A stretch of 64,000 nucleotides of DNA from Belliella baltica DSM 15883 (GTDB taxonomy: Bacteria; Bacteroidota; Bacteroidia; Cytophagales; Cyclobacteriaceae). How positions within the stretch are numbered: position 1 is the stretch's first letter; each line of letters starts with the position of its first letter. The notes below the pieces were generated by a model. The model was not told the origin of the DNA. It saw nothing but the letters and a program-made list of their open reading frames with translations, and ran no database searches. The stretch spans positions 2,873,501 to 2,937,500 of the forward strand of contig NC_018010.1 in the NCBI RefSeq assembly GCF_000265405.1, read 5' to 3'. Position numbers and translations under genes: made by a program. Shown one piece after another: positions 9,645 to 16,766 of this stretch.

Positions 9645-10325
9645 TTAAAATAGGTTGATGGTTTTACTCTTGGTTTTTTTAAGATTCAACAAGACATATT
9701 TTTTCAATCTTGTCCAACGCTCAAAAAGCTTGATATTTTTCTTGAAATCGTCTCGAAGGGCCAAGTCTTCATGCTGAATTTTTTGAGCTTTTGGTTCGTA
9801 AAGCATGGCTGTACAAAGGCAGTTTTGTCTGTTTTTGCTTTGTAAGATTTCAAAATTGACACAGCTTTGACAGCCTTTCCAAAACTGTTGGTCATCAGTC
9901 AGGTCGGAGTAAGAAACAGGAATATAACCCAATTCAGAATTGATCTTCATCACTGCTGCGCCGGTTGTCAAGCCGAATATTTTGGATTCAGGATATTTGG
10001 TTCTGCTGAGTTTAAAGATTTCTTTTTTGATCTGACGGGCCAATCCAAATTTTCTAAACTGAGGAGCGACGATAAGACCTGAGTTGGCTACATATTTTCC
10101 ATGGCCCCAAGCTTCGATGTAGCAAAATCCCGCCCATTCGCCATCAGATGTGGTGGCGATTACCGCTTTGCCGTCCATCATTTTGGTAACGATGTATTCA
10201 GGAGATCTTTTAGCAATCCCAGTACCTCTGGCTTTTGCTGATTGCTCCATTTCATCTGTGATGATAGAAGCATAAATAGTATGTGCTTCCGTAGCTGGCT
10301 TGATTATAAAAGAGTAATTGTCCAT
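9645..10325 (-). CDS. GNAT acetyltransferase heading the arginine operon, probable N-acetylglutamate synthase
   Basis: A 226-residue GNAT-fold protein. Acetyl-CoA binding is suggested by SGLIVAPQFRKFGLARQIKK (residues ~82-101, the R-x-x-G-x-A loop). The C-terminal third has a cluster of cysteines (GCQSCVNFE and QNCLC, four Cys within about 22 residues) that could bind a metal, followed by a basic tail. It is the first gene of the arginine operon, which otherwise lacks any enzyme for the first step (no argA with a kinase domain, no argJ). Homologous GNAT proteins stand at the same place in other Bacteroidota arginine clusters. N-acylglutamate synthase is therefore the best guess, from context. 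Confidence 0.7.
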   Translation of the reverse strand: MDNYSFIIKPATEAHTIYASIITDEMEQSAKARGTGIAKRSPEYIVTKMMDGKAVIATTSDGEWAGFCYIEAWGHGKYVANSGLIVAPQFRKFGLARQIKKEIFKLSRTKYPESKIFGLTTGAAVMKINSELGYIPVSYSDLTDDQQFWKGCQSCVNFEILQSKNRQNCLCTAMLYEPKAQKIQHEDLALRDDFKKNIKLFERWTRLKKYVLLNLKKTKSKTINLF

Positions 10326-10750
10326 TGAGTTTATTGGAATAGACAGAGTGGTGACTCTTAGGTTAATTTAGAAATGATAAATTGAGGAAATATTGCTGAT
10401 TGAGGTCGCCCACATAGGGCACCAAAAATTAAGATAGGGGCGTTGCCCTAAAGCTATTCCTAAATTCTCTTAGCGGAGATAAAAATAACAAAGCCATTGA
10501 ACCCAAAATGTTTGGGACAATTGAAGAATAAGTTGCTATGTCTTTTTTACTGTACATGGTCTTTGTGTCAACAAAGGTTACAAGTATTGAAATAATATGC
10601 AAATTATTATATCAATAATTTAAAAATTCAAAGAATCTATTTCAGAATTAATAAAAAATGAGTTGTTCAATTAGTATCTGAAGAGATAATTAATAGTGAA
10701 GTAAAACACAGACTTAAAATCAGCTTGACAGTAAAGGTCGCACTATCTCT

Positions 10751-10805
10751 TACTTTGGTACTACTTTGGTGTTACTTTGCTACTACTTTGGTACGGCTTT
10801 GCTAT
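10751..10805. repeat. Tandem array of five 11-bp units
   Basis: Five consecutive 11-base units: TACTTTGGTAC, TACTTTGGTGT, TACTTTGCTAC, TACTTTGGTAC, GGCTTTGCTAT. The first and fourth are identical and the last is the most diverged. The period is close to one helical turn, so a protein binding each unit would lie on one face of the DNA. It is not inside a gene. Confidence 0.85.
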
Positions 10806-10985
10806 AGGACAGAATTAGGTGAGGATAAAGCAGGAATAAAAGTTAGATAATCTTTTCTTGAGTAATAGGATTGGAACTTTAGAGCCTCAAAATTCAAATT
10901 AGTGAATTTAATGATTCTTCGTCATTAACAGTTCATTCAAAATTTCTGTGTTTTAGTCATTAAGAAAATTATTAAGCTATTCCCA

Positions 10986-11046
10986 TCAATTGGAATAGCG
11001 CTTTAGCCCATTCATCATAATAAGGATTCAGGAATATTGGCTTTAG
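10986..11046 (+). repeat. 61-bp direct repeat, copy 1
   Basis: Begins TCAATTGGAATAGCGCTTTA and matches 12073-12133 at 58 of 61 positions (differences C/T, A/T and G/A). The copies lie 1087 bases apart in the same orientation, on either side of the toxin-antitoxin genes. This could be a dispersed intergenic repeat family or a duplication linked to acquisition of the module. Confidence 0.85.
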
Positions 11047-11236
11047 CCAAAGCTATATTTTCCTGAAATTAAATTCAAAGATTGCAGTTTCTTTTAAAAG
11101 AGTTCATTGCTAAGAAAAGATAGGCTAGCAAAGAAAATATAGCCAATAAGAAACATAGATTTCCTTACAGGAAGTTGTGGTAAAGCTATCGATCAAACAA
11201 TCAGAGCTCTTTCAACTTCTGCTAAAGTAAAAAATG

Positions 11237-11244
11237 TATATTTG
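11237..11244 (+). promoter_or_regulatory. Possible -7 element of the TA operon
   Basis: TATATTTG fits the Bacteroidota -7 consensus TAnnTTTG and lies 29 bases before the antitoxin start. The expected -33 TTTG is not clear (TTTC at 11210). Just downstream, ATGAATAC occurs twice (11253 and 11273), a possible operator for the ribbon-helix-helix antitoxin. Weak evidence. Confidence 0.3.
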
Positions 11245-11272
11245 GAGCACGAATGAATACAAATAAACACAA

Positions 11273-11521
11273 ATGAATACATCTAAAAGAAAAACAACAT
11301 CACTAAGGCTTAGTGACTCCGTTAGAGAAAAGCTTGAGTACCTTGCAAAAAAAGAAAATCGTAGCTTGAACAATCTAGTAGACACATTGCTTGCGCAAGT
11401 TCTTGGATTGAGGGAGGTGGGTGAGGAGTATGAATTACCTGAAGATTTTCATAATGGGATCACAAAAAGTGAACTAATGAAAGGTATAGAGGAGGATTTG
11501 AAAAAAATCTATCATAAATGA
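11273..11521 (+). CDS. Ribbon-helix-helix antitoxin
   Basis: An 82-residue protein. Residues 5-45 (RKTTSLRLSDSVREKLEYLA...NNLVDTLLAQVL) fit a ribbon-helix-helix DNA-binding domain: a short basic strand followed by two helices. The C-terminal part is acidic (EEYELPEDF...KGIEEDLKKIY), as expected of a region that wraps the toxin. Its stop overlaps the start of the downstream gene by four bases (ATGA), typical of type II toxin-antitoxin operons in which the antitoxin comes first and represses the operon. Confidence 0.8.
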   Translation: MNTSKRKTTSLRLSDSVREKLEYLAKKENRSLNNLVDTLLAQVLGLREVGEEYELPEDFHNGITKSELMKGIEEDLKKIYHK

Positions 11522-11847
11522 AAGTGCTCTTCCTTCCTGAAATCAGGGCATACTTTGAAGAGTTGTCATTAATTCTTTATGAAAAGGAGTACTTCGGCTT
11601 TTTCGAAGATGCGTACCGTTATGCTGATGATCTTTTTGCCGAAATCGAAAAAGATCTACCGAATAAATCCAAAAAACCTGCGCCAGAGTATTTCGAAAAG
11701 TATGGAAAGGGAATGCATTATACTTCTTTCAAGAGAAATAAGAATACAACTTGGTATGTGTTCTTCAATAGTTATAGACAAGATCAAGAAATGTTCTATT
11801 TGGTTCGATTTTTAAGTAATAATCATCGAATAGGAAAATATCTATGA
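11518..11847 (+). CDS. ParE/RelE-family toxin
   Basis: A 109-residue protein coupled to the antitoxin by a four-base overlap. The fold pattern (N-terminal strand MKVLFLPEI, two helices, then strands TSFKRNKNTTWYVFFNSY and MFYLVRFLSNNHRIGKYL) fits the RelE/ParE superfamily, with basic and aromatic residues near the end that in RelE contact RNA. Whether it cleaves ribosome-bound mRNA or inhibits gyrase cannot be decided from sequence. Confidence 0.75.
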   Translation: MKVLFLPEIRAYFEELSLILYEKEYFGFFEDAYRYADDLFAEIEKDLPNKSKKPAPEYFEKYGKGMHYTSFKRNKNTTWYVFFNSYRQDQEMFYLVRFLSNNHRIGKYL

Positions 11848-11868
11848 CGTGAGCATTGCTATGTAATT

Positions 11869-12039
11869 TCACTCTTGATTTCTTTGTCTTTTTTTCATGG
11901 TTAGCTCAATTAATCCCATAATTATAAGTGCTGGGAAAATAAAATATCTAGCTAAAGTCTTATCATAGAAAAAGAGAACAATCGTTATAAAGCCAACGAT
12001 TAATCTAGGTATCAATTTAATTTTGCTGTCTTTATACAT
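11869..12039 (-). CDS. Very small membrane protein (56 aa)
   Basis: A short open frame, starting MYKDSKIKLIPRLIVGF, with two hydrophobic segments (about residues 9-24 and 32-45) separated by YDKTLAR and a basic C-terminus KKRQRNQE. The charge pattern suggests a two-helix membrane protein. No family recognised. It points toward the TA genes, and its upstream neighbour on that strand is the zinc-ribbon protein at 12349-12504. Existence as a gene is inferred from the membrane pattern and clean ends. Confidence 0.5.
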   Translation of the reverse strand: MYKDSKIKLIPRLIVGFITIVLFFYDKTLARYFIFPALIIMGLIELTMKKRQRNQE

Positions 12040-12072
12040 TTTTTTTTATTTAATACCACTAACGTAATTTCT

Positions 12073-12133
12073 TCAATTGGAATAGTGCTTTAGCCCATTC
12101 ATCTTAATAAGGATTCAGGAATATTAGCTTTAG
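12073..12133 (+). repeat. 61-bp direct repeat, copy 2
   Basis: Begins TCAATTGGAATAGTGCTTTA; 58 of 61 bases match the copy at 10986-11046. Further on, two imperfect 19-base relatives of another motif occur at 12215-12233 (AGGACTAGCGCCCCTATAG) and 12269-12287 (AGGACTAATGCTCCTTTAG). The whole block looks like decayed intergenic repeats. Confidence 0.85.
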
Positions 12134-12348
12134 GCGAATTTTTCCAAATAGATTAAGATTTCAGGTATATACCCTTCTGGGTTTGGTTGCTCAATTTTTT
12201 TCTACTAGAAATAAAGGACTAGCGCCCCTATAGACATTACAAAATTCTAATTTTTTCAAGAAGATTATAGGACTAATGCTCCTTTAGCTAATTTTTTGTT
12301 ACCTCACTTTATATTCCTTAAGAGAGTTATACTTCTGAAAACATTCCA

Positions 12349-12504
12349 CTAAAAGATAAAAAGGATCAATAAAAAGATTGCTAGCAATACAGCTACCCAA
12401 GCATAAATGGGATTTCGACGGGGGAATTCAAAGTTGCAGATTGGACAAAAAACAGCTGTTTTATCTACATCCATGGCACAGGAAGGACACTCTTTTGTTT
12501 TCAT
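12349..12504 (-). CDS. Small zinc-ribbon membrane protein (51 aa)
   Basis: A frame beginning MKTKECPSCAMDVD. It holds two CxxC pairs (CPSC near residues 6-9 and CPIC near 20-23) spaced as in a zinc ribbon, then one transmembrane helix (AWVAVLLAIFLLILFIF) that ends the protein. The architecture is the common 'zinc-ribbon plus one TM' of small membrane-anchored proteins. It is divergent from the FrnE-like gene, 56 bases away. No function assigned. Confidence 0.7.
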   Translation of the reverse strand: MKTKECPSCAMDVDKTAVFCPICNFEFPRRNPIYAWVAVLLAIFLLILFIF

Positions 12505-12560
12505 ATTTCGGAACTCTTGGTGTTGAAATTTGATTGTAATTACAATAAAACCTAAAAATC

Positions 12561-13265
12561 ATGAAAATAGAAATTTGGTCGGATATCATGTGTCCTTTTT
12601 GTTATATTGGCAAGAGACGATTGGAATCTGCTTTAGAGAATTTTGAGTATAAAAACCATGTTGAAATCGTCTGGAAAAGCTTTTTGCTCAATCCAGATAT
12701 GAAAACAGACCCTAGCAAATCAACTGCTGAATATTTGGCAGAAACTAAGGGCTGGAGTTTAGAACAAACCCATCAAATCACCAATCAAGTGACAGAAATG
12801 GCGAGGGGTGAAGGCTTGGTGTACAACATGGACAAAACCGTAGTCGCCAATGCCAAAAATGCACATCGCTTGTTACAACTTTCAAAAACCTTAGGAAAAG
12901 GTGATGAAATGAAAGAAAGACTTTTGAGGGCTTATTTTACAGAAGGAAAAAACATTGATGACTTGAGTACTTTAATTTCTTTGGCAGAAGAAGTAGGAAT
13001 AGATAAAGAAAGGGCTCAGGCATGTTTGGAATCAAATGAGTTCGCTGAAAAAGTTGAGAAAGATATCTCGGAGTCAAGACAAATTGGAGTGAGAGGTGTT
13101 CCTTTCTTTGTTCTTGATAGGAAATTTGGTATTTCGGGAGCTCAACCTGTTGAGGTATTCCAGGATACTTTGAATAAAGCTTGGGAAGATTATGTGAAGG
13201 AAAATCCCATTTTACAAATGAACAGTTCTGAAGGAAGCTCTTGTGACATAGAAGGGAATTGTTAA
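12561..13265 (+). CDS. DsbA-family oxidoreductase, FrnE-like
   Basis: A 234-residue thioredoxin-fold protein. The active site CPFC is at residues 11-14 (SDIMCPFCYIGKRRLE), followed by the helical insertion of the DsbA/HCCA-isomerase family, and the cis-proline loop VRGVPFFVLDRKFGISGAQ near residue 180. There is no signal peptide, so it is cytoplasmic, like FrnE of Deinococcus. It ends in a second cysteine pair, CDIEGNC, beyond the folded domain; FrnE also carries an extra C-terminal pair that exchanges disulphides with the CxxC site. Likely a disulphide isomerase in oxidative stress. Confidence 0.82.
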   Translation: MKIEIWSDIMCPFCYIGKRRLESALENFEYKNHVEIVWKSFLLNPDMKTDPSKSTAEYLAETKGWSLEQTHQITNQVTEMARGEGLVYNMDKTVVANAKNAHRLLQLSKTLGKGDEMKERLLRAYFTEGKNIDDLSTLISLAEEVGIDKERAQACLESNEFAEKVEKDISESRQIGVRGVPFFVLDRKFGISGAQPVEVFQDTLNKAWEDYVKENPILQMNSSEGSSCDIEGNC

Positions 13266-13439
13266 CAAGAATGCTTGCTACAGAATTATATTTTGATAAA
13301 ACTGTAATTTATTCTTGAAGCCCAGTAGTTTTTGAAGTATTTATTTAAAACTTAGATAGATTAGTGTGGGGTAAAGTGATTTTACTAGTTTTGTGAAATT
13401 AAAGTTCTTTACTATAATTCTATATCATCCGGAATTGGT

Positions 13440-13600
13440 TATGCTTAGGTGTGTATTAAAAGGGAATCGTGTGCAAATCACGAACTGTCGCGCAACTGTA
13501 AGTAACAATCCAAAGGTTTTTGTCCTAGTATGTCCACTGTTTTAAATAAAATGGGAAGGACGACAAAAGCTGTTACAAGTCAGGAGACCTGCCTATTTCG
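13440..13600 (+). ncRNA. Cobalamin (AdoCbl-type) riboswitch
   Basis: The conserved elements are in order: AAAGGGAATC near 13459, GTGTGCAAATCACG, then CTGTCGCGCAACTGTAA (about 13484-13500), a variable stem formed by TTTTTGTCCT and AGGACGACAAAAG, and the B12 box AAGTCAGGAGACCTGCCT at 13577-13594. This is the classic B12 riboswitch layout. It lies in the 591-base leader before metE, so cobalamin should shut off the B12-independent methionine synthase. The 250 bases between the aptamer and metE hold the expression platform; a CCAAA/TTTGG hairpin followed by TTTTT around 13691-13718 is a weak terminator candidate. Confidence 0.92.
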
Positions 13601-13856
13601 ATATGACGATGCTTTCGCGATTTGAAGCTTTTAGTCAAGTGTGATTCAATTTCCTTCTATGCTTTTTTGGCATTTCTATAGGTCTTTGATCCAAAGTGAT
13701 TTACCGATTTTGGTTTTTCCTTGATAGGAAAAGTGTGTCTGATTTGGGACATATTTATTTCCTTCACTTTTCTAACACCTTCTTTTCCAAAAGCATTTTT
13801 GATTTATTGTGATGAGCTTTTAACCAATTATTTCAAACAAATAAAGTTAAAAGACC

Positions 13857-16199
13857 ATGCAAACGCATAATCTTGGCTATCCGCGAATTGGTAGTCAGCG
13901 AGAATTGAAAAAGGCCTGTGAAAACTATTGGGCAGGAAAAATCACAAGGCAGGAGTTATTTCAAGTAGGAAACGAAATCAAGCTCAGCAATTGGACCTTA
14001 CAGAAAGAATGTGGGATAGATTTGATTCCTTCAAATGACTTTTCTTACTATGACCATGTTTTGGATATGGCATTTACAGTTGGAGCCATTCCCGAAAGGT
14101 ATCATTCTGTAATTTTTGACAAAAATAAGTCTGAAATCGATTTGTACTTTGCAATGGCGAGAGGATATCAGGCAAATGGTTTGGATATCAAGGCCATGGA
14201 AATGACCAAATGGTTTGACACGAATTATCATTACATCGTACCGGAGTTCAAGAAAAATCAAGAGTTTAAGCTATTTTCTTCAAAAGTCATTCAGGAATTT
14301 GCAGAAGCAAAACTGGCAGGTTTCAAAACGAAGCCTGTTATTTTGGGGCCAGTTTCTTTCCTTTTACTGGGTAAGGAAAAAGAAGCAGGTTTTGATCGCA
14401 TTGACCTAATAAAAAATCTTCTTCCTGTTTATTTCCAAATATTGGATAAGCTTGTAGAACATGGTGTAGAGTGGGTTCAGTTTGACGAACCATTTTTGGC
14501 TATGAATCTTTCAATTAAAGATAAAGAGGCTTTTCAAAGCGCCTATTCCCAAATCAGAAAAAAGTACCCTCACTTGAAGACATTGTTAGCAACTTATTTT
14601 GGAGGTTTGTACGAAAATATAAGCGTAGCAACATCTTTACCTGTTTGTTGTCTTCATGTAGATTTGGTCCGTTGTCCCGAGCAATTGGATGAGTTGTTAG
14701 GAAATAGACCGAAAGATCTTTCCATTTCACTTGGATTAATTGACGGAAGAAATATTTGGAAAAATGATTATAAAAATTCATTGAATCTAATTCAAAAGGT
14801 TCTGAGAAAAGTTGATCCCGAAAAATTATTTATAGCTCCTTCTTGCTCTTTACTTCATTCACCATGCGATTTGGATAGTGAGTTGAAGCTTGATAATGAT
14901 ATCAAAAGTTGGCTTTCATTTGCCAAACAAAAATTGGTGGAAATTAGTGATTTGAAGAAATTGTCAAAATCTGTCAATGTTCCAAATGCGAATGGTTTAG
15001 AATCTTTTGAAAATGTATTTTCTGATATTTTCAATAAAAATCAGGAAGCAATCAGCAACAGAACAAATTCAAGCTTGATTCATAAAAATGAAGTAAAGAA
15101 GCGATTGAATAATGTTTTGGACTCTGATTTTGAGAGAAAATCTTCGTTTCAGAATAGAAAGATTGTACAGGCAGAGTTACTGAATCTTCCGCTTTATCCA
15201 ACAACTACAATTGGTTCATTTCCTCAAACAAAGGAAGTAAGAAAAGTTCGTGCTGACTTCAAGGATGGAAGAATCGATAAGCAGAATTATGAACAATTCA
15301 TTAAAGATGAAACGGAGAAGACAATCAGAATCCAAGAAGAAATTGGTTTAGATGTCTTGGTTCATGGTGAATATGAAAGAAATGACATGGTAGAGTATTT
15401 CGGTGAGCGTTTGCACGGTTTTGCATTCACTCAATTTGGTTGGGTTCAAAGTTATGGCAGCAGATGCGTCAAGCCACCGATTATCTATGGAGATGTGTAT
15501 AGGCCGGAACCGATGACAATATTTTGGTCAAAATATGCTCAATCCCTCACTCCAAAGTTTGTGAAGGGAATGCTTACTGGACCGGTGACCATTCTCCAAT
15601 GGTCCTTTGTAAGGGATGATCAAGATAGAAGCGTGACATGTAATCAAATTGCTTTGGCTATTAGAGATGAGGTTTTGGATTTGGAAAAAGAAGGAATCCG
15701 TATCATTCAGATAGACGAGCCTGCATTGAGGGAAGGTTTGCCAATCAGGAAAGAACATTGGGAAGGATATCTAGATTGGGCTATCAAAGCATTTAAGCTC
15801 TCTGCAAGCGGGGTAGATGACAATACCCAAATTCATACACACATGTGTTATTCAGAATTCAATGACATCATTGGTCATATAGCCAACCTTGATGCCGATG
15901 TGATTACGATTGAATGCTCTCGTTCACAGATGGAGCTCTTGGATGCTTTTGCAGACTTCAAGTATCCAAATGAAATAGGGCCTGGAGTATATGATATCCA
16001 TGCACCAAGGGTCCCTTCCAAAGCTGAAATCATAGAATTATTGCAAAAAGCAGCAGATGTAATTCCATCAGAACAGATATGGGTGAATCCTGATTGTGGA
16101 TTGAAAACAAGACAATGGGAAGAAACCCACAAGTCTCTAGTCGAAATGGTTTTGGCTGCAAAAGCTATGAGAGAACTAGTTCCTGTTACGTTGAATTAG
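13857..16199 (+). CDS. metE: Cobalamin-independent methionine synthase
   Basis: A 780-residue enzyme that transfers a methyl group from methyltetrahydrofolate-triglutamate to homocysteine. Two-domain layout: the N-terminal domain begins NLGYPRIGSQRELKKA, the C-terminal barrel begins PTTTIGSFPQTKEVRKVR near residue 440. Zinc and homocysteine ligands are visible in IHTHMCYSEF, ITIECSRS and NPDCGLKTR. Length is slightly above the 755 of E. coli MetE. The cobalamin riboswitch upstream fits an organism that also has, or can obtain B12 for, MetH. Confidence 0.96.
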   Translation: MQTHNLGYPRIGSQRELKKACENYWAGKITRQELFQVGNEIKLSNWTLQKECGIDLIPSNDFSYYDHVLDMAFTVGAIPERYHSVIFDKNKSEIDLYFAMARGYQANGLDIKAMEMTKWFDTNYHYIVPEFKKNQEFKLFSSKVIQEFAEAKLAGFKTKPVILGPVSFLLLGKEKEAGFDRIDLIKNLLPVYFQILDKLVEHGVEWVQFDEPFLAMNLSIKDKEAFQSAYSQIRKKYPHLKTLLATYFGGLYENISVATSLPVCCLHVDLVRCPEQLDELLGNRPKDLSISLGLIDGRNIWKNDYKNSLNLIQKVLRKVDPEKLFIAPSCSLLHSPCDLDSELKLDNDIKSWLSFAKQKLVEISDLKKLSKSVNVPNANGLESFENVFSDIFNKNQEAISNRTNSSLIHKNEVKKRLNNVLDSDFERKSSFQNRKIVQAELLNLPLYPTTTIGSFPQTKEVRKVRADFKDGRIDKQNYEQFIKDETEKTIRIQEEIGLDVLVHGEYERNDMVEYFGERLHGFAFTQFGWVQSYGSRCVKPPIIYGDVYRPEPMTIFWSKYAQSLTPKFVKGMLTGPVTILQWSFVRDDQDRSVTCNQIALAIRDEVLDLEKEGIRIIQIDEPALREGLPIRKEHWEGYLDWAIKAFKLSASGVDDNTQIHTHMCYSEFNDIIGHIANLDADVITIECSRSQMELLDAFADFKYPNEIGPGVYDIHAPRVPSKAEIIELLQKAADVIPSEQIWVNPDCGLKTRQWEETHKSLVEMVLAAKAMRELVPVTLN

Positions 16200-16212
16200 T
16201 GTTTACCGAAAG

Positions 16213-16249
16213 ATCAGCAAGTTTGTATAGAAGCTTGCTGATTCTTTTT
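16213..16249 (+). terminator. Rho-independent terminator after metE
   Basis: Nine-base stem ATCAGCAAG (16213-16221) pairing with CTTGCTGAT (16234-16242), followed by a T-rich tract TCTTTTT. It sits just after the metE stop. Confidence 0.75.
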
Positions 16250-16333
16250 GATTCATTTGAGAAAATTGAAGGCTCGACTTAAGAATAAAGATAAGAAAAC
16301 AGTTGCGTTCGCAGCTTTTGAAACAAAAATAAT

Positions 16334-16717
16334 ATGAACTTAGAAGAAAGGATACAGCAATCAGAAACGCACATTTTTAAAGCGGTTTTCCCCAATACCA
16401 CGAATCATTATGGGACGCTTTTCGGAGGAACAGCAATGCAGTTGATGGATGAAGTGGCATTTATCACTGCTACTAGATTTTGCCGTCAACGGGTAGTGAC
16501 AGTAAGTAGTGATAGGATTGACTTTACTCAGCCTATTCCTGAAGGCACATTTGTAGAATTGGTAGGTAGAGTTACTTCAATTGGAAACACAAGCCTCAAA
16601 GTCCATGTAGAGATTTATGTTGAAGAAATGTATGACGACAAGAGAGAAAAGGCAGTTTCAGGAGTATTTACATTTGTAGCAGTAGATCAAAACAAAAAAC
16701 CAATCAGCATAGTATGA
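16334..16717 (+). CDS. Acyl-CoA thioesterase, YciA/ACOT hot-dog family
   Basis: A 127-residue single hot-dog domain. The family signature is HYGTLFGGTAMQLMDEVAF with the catalytic Asp/Glu in the central helix, then VVTVSSDRIDFTQPIPEGTFVEL. It hydrolyses acyl-CoAs in the cytoplasm; substrate length is not predictable. The end of the gene lies inside the terminator stem. It is separated from metE by that gene's own terminator, so it is probably an independent unit. Confidence 0.85.
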   Translation: MNLEERIQQSETHIFKAVFPNTTNHYGTLFGGTAMQLMDEVAFITATRFCRQRVVTVSSDRIDFTQPIPEGTFVELVGRVTSIGNTSLKVHVEIYVEEMYDDKREKAVSGVFTFVAVDQNKKPISIV

Positions 16718-16745
16718 TAGCTATGCTGATTGGTTTTTTGTTTTT
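16694..16745 (+). terminator. Strong terminator with a 19-bp perfect stem
   Basis: AAAAAACCAATCAGCATAG at 16694-16712 pairs perfectly with 16721-16739 across an eight-base loop, followed by GTTTTTG. The left arm overlaps the last codons and stop of the thioesterase. Because both arms carry A or T runs it can also stop transcripts arriving from the minus strand, though the SMP-30 gene at 16767 already ends just beyond it. Confidence 0.9.
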
Positions 16746-16766
16746 GCTGCCTAAGGAAAGCTCAGA

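Larger units (their letters stand above)
10326..11272. other. Gene-free, repeat-rich region upstream of the arginine operon and the TA pair
   Basis: No convincing reading frame on either strand. It must hold the promoter of the minus-strand arginine operon, but I could not see a convincing ArgR operator or Bacteroidota -33/-7 pair. It contains a small GC hairpin (TAGGGGCGTTGCCCTA, about 10434-10449), an array of five 11-bp units at 10751-10805, and one copy of a 61-bp repeat at 10986-11046 that recurs at 12073-12133. Confidence 0.6.

Noticed and set aside
10326..10440. ArgR operator before the arginine operon
   Set aside because: No clear ARG-box palindrome and no promoter match I would defend.
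10751..10805. Possible CRISPR array
   Set aside because: The units are contiguous 11-mers without spacers and there are no cas genes in the window.
13700..13735. Terminator hairpin in the metE leader
   Set aside because: The stems (CCAAA/TTTGG and TTTTCC/GGAAAA) are short and lack a clear following T tract; kept only as a hint in the riboswitch entry.
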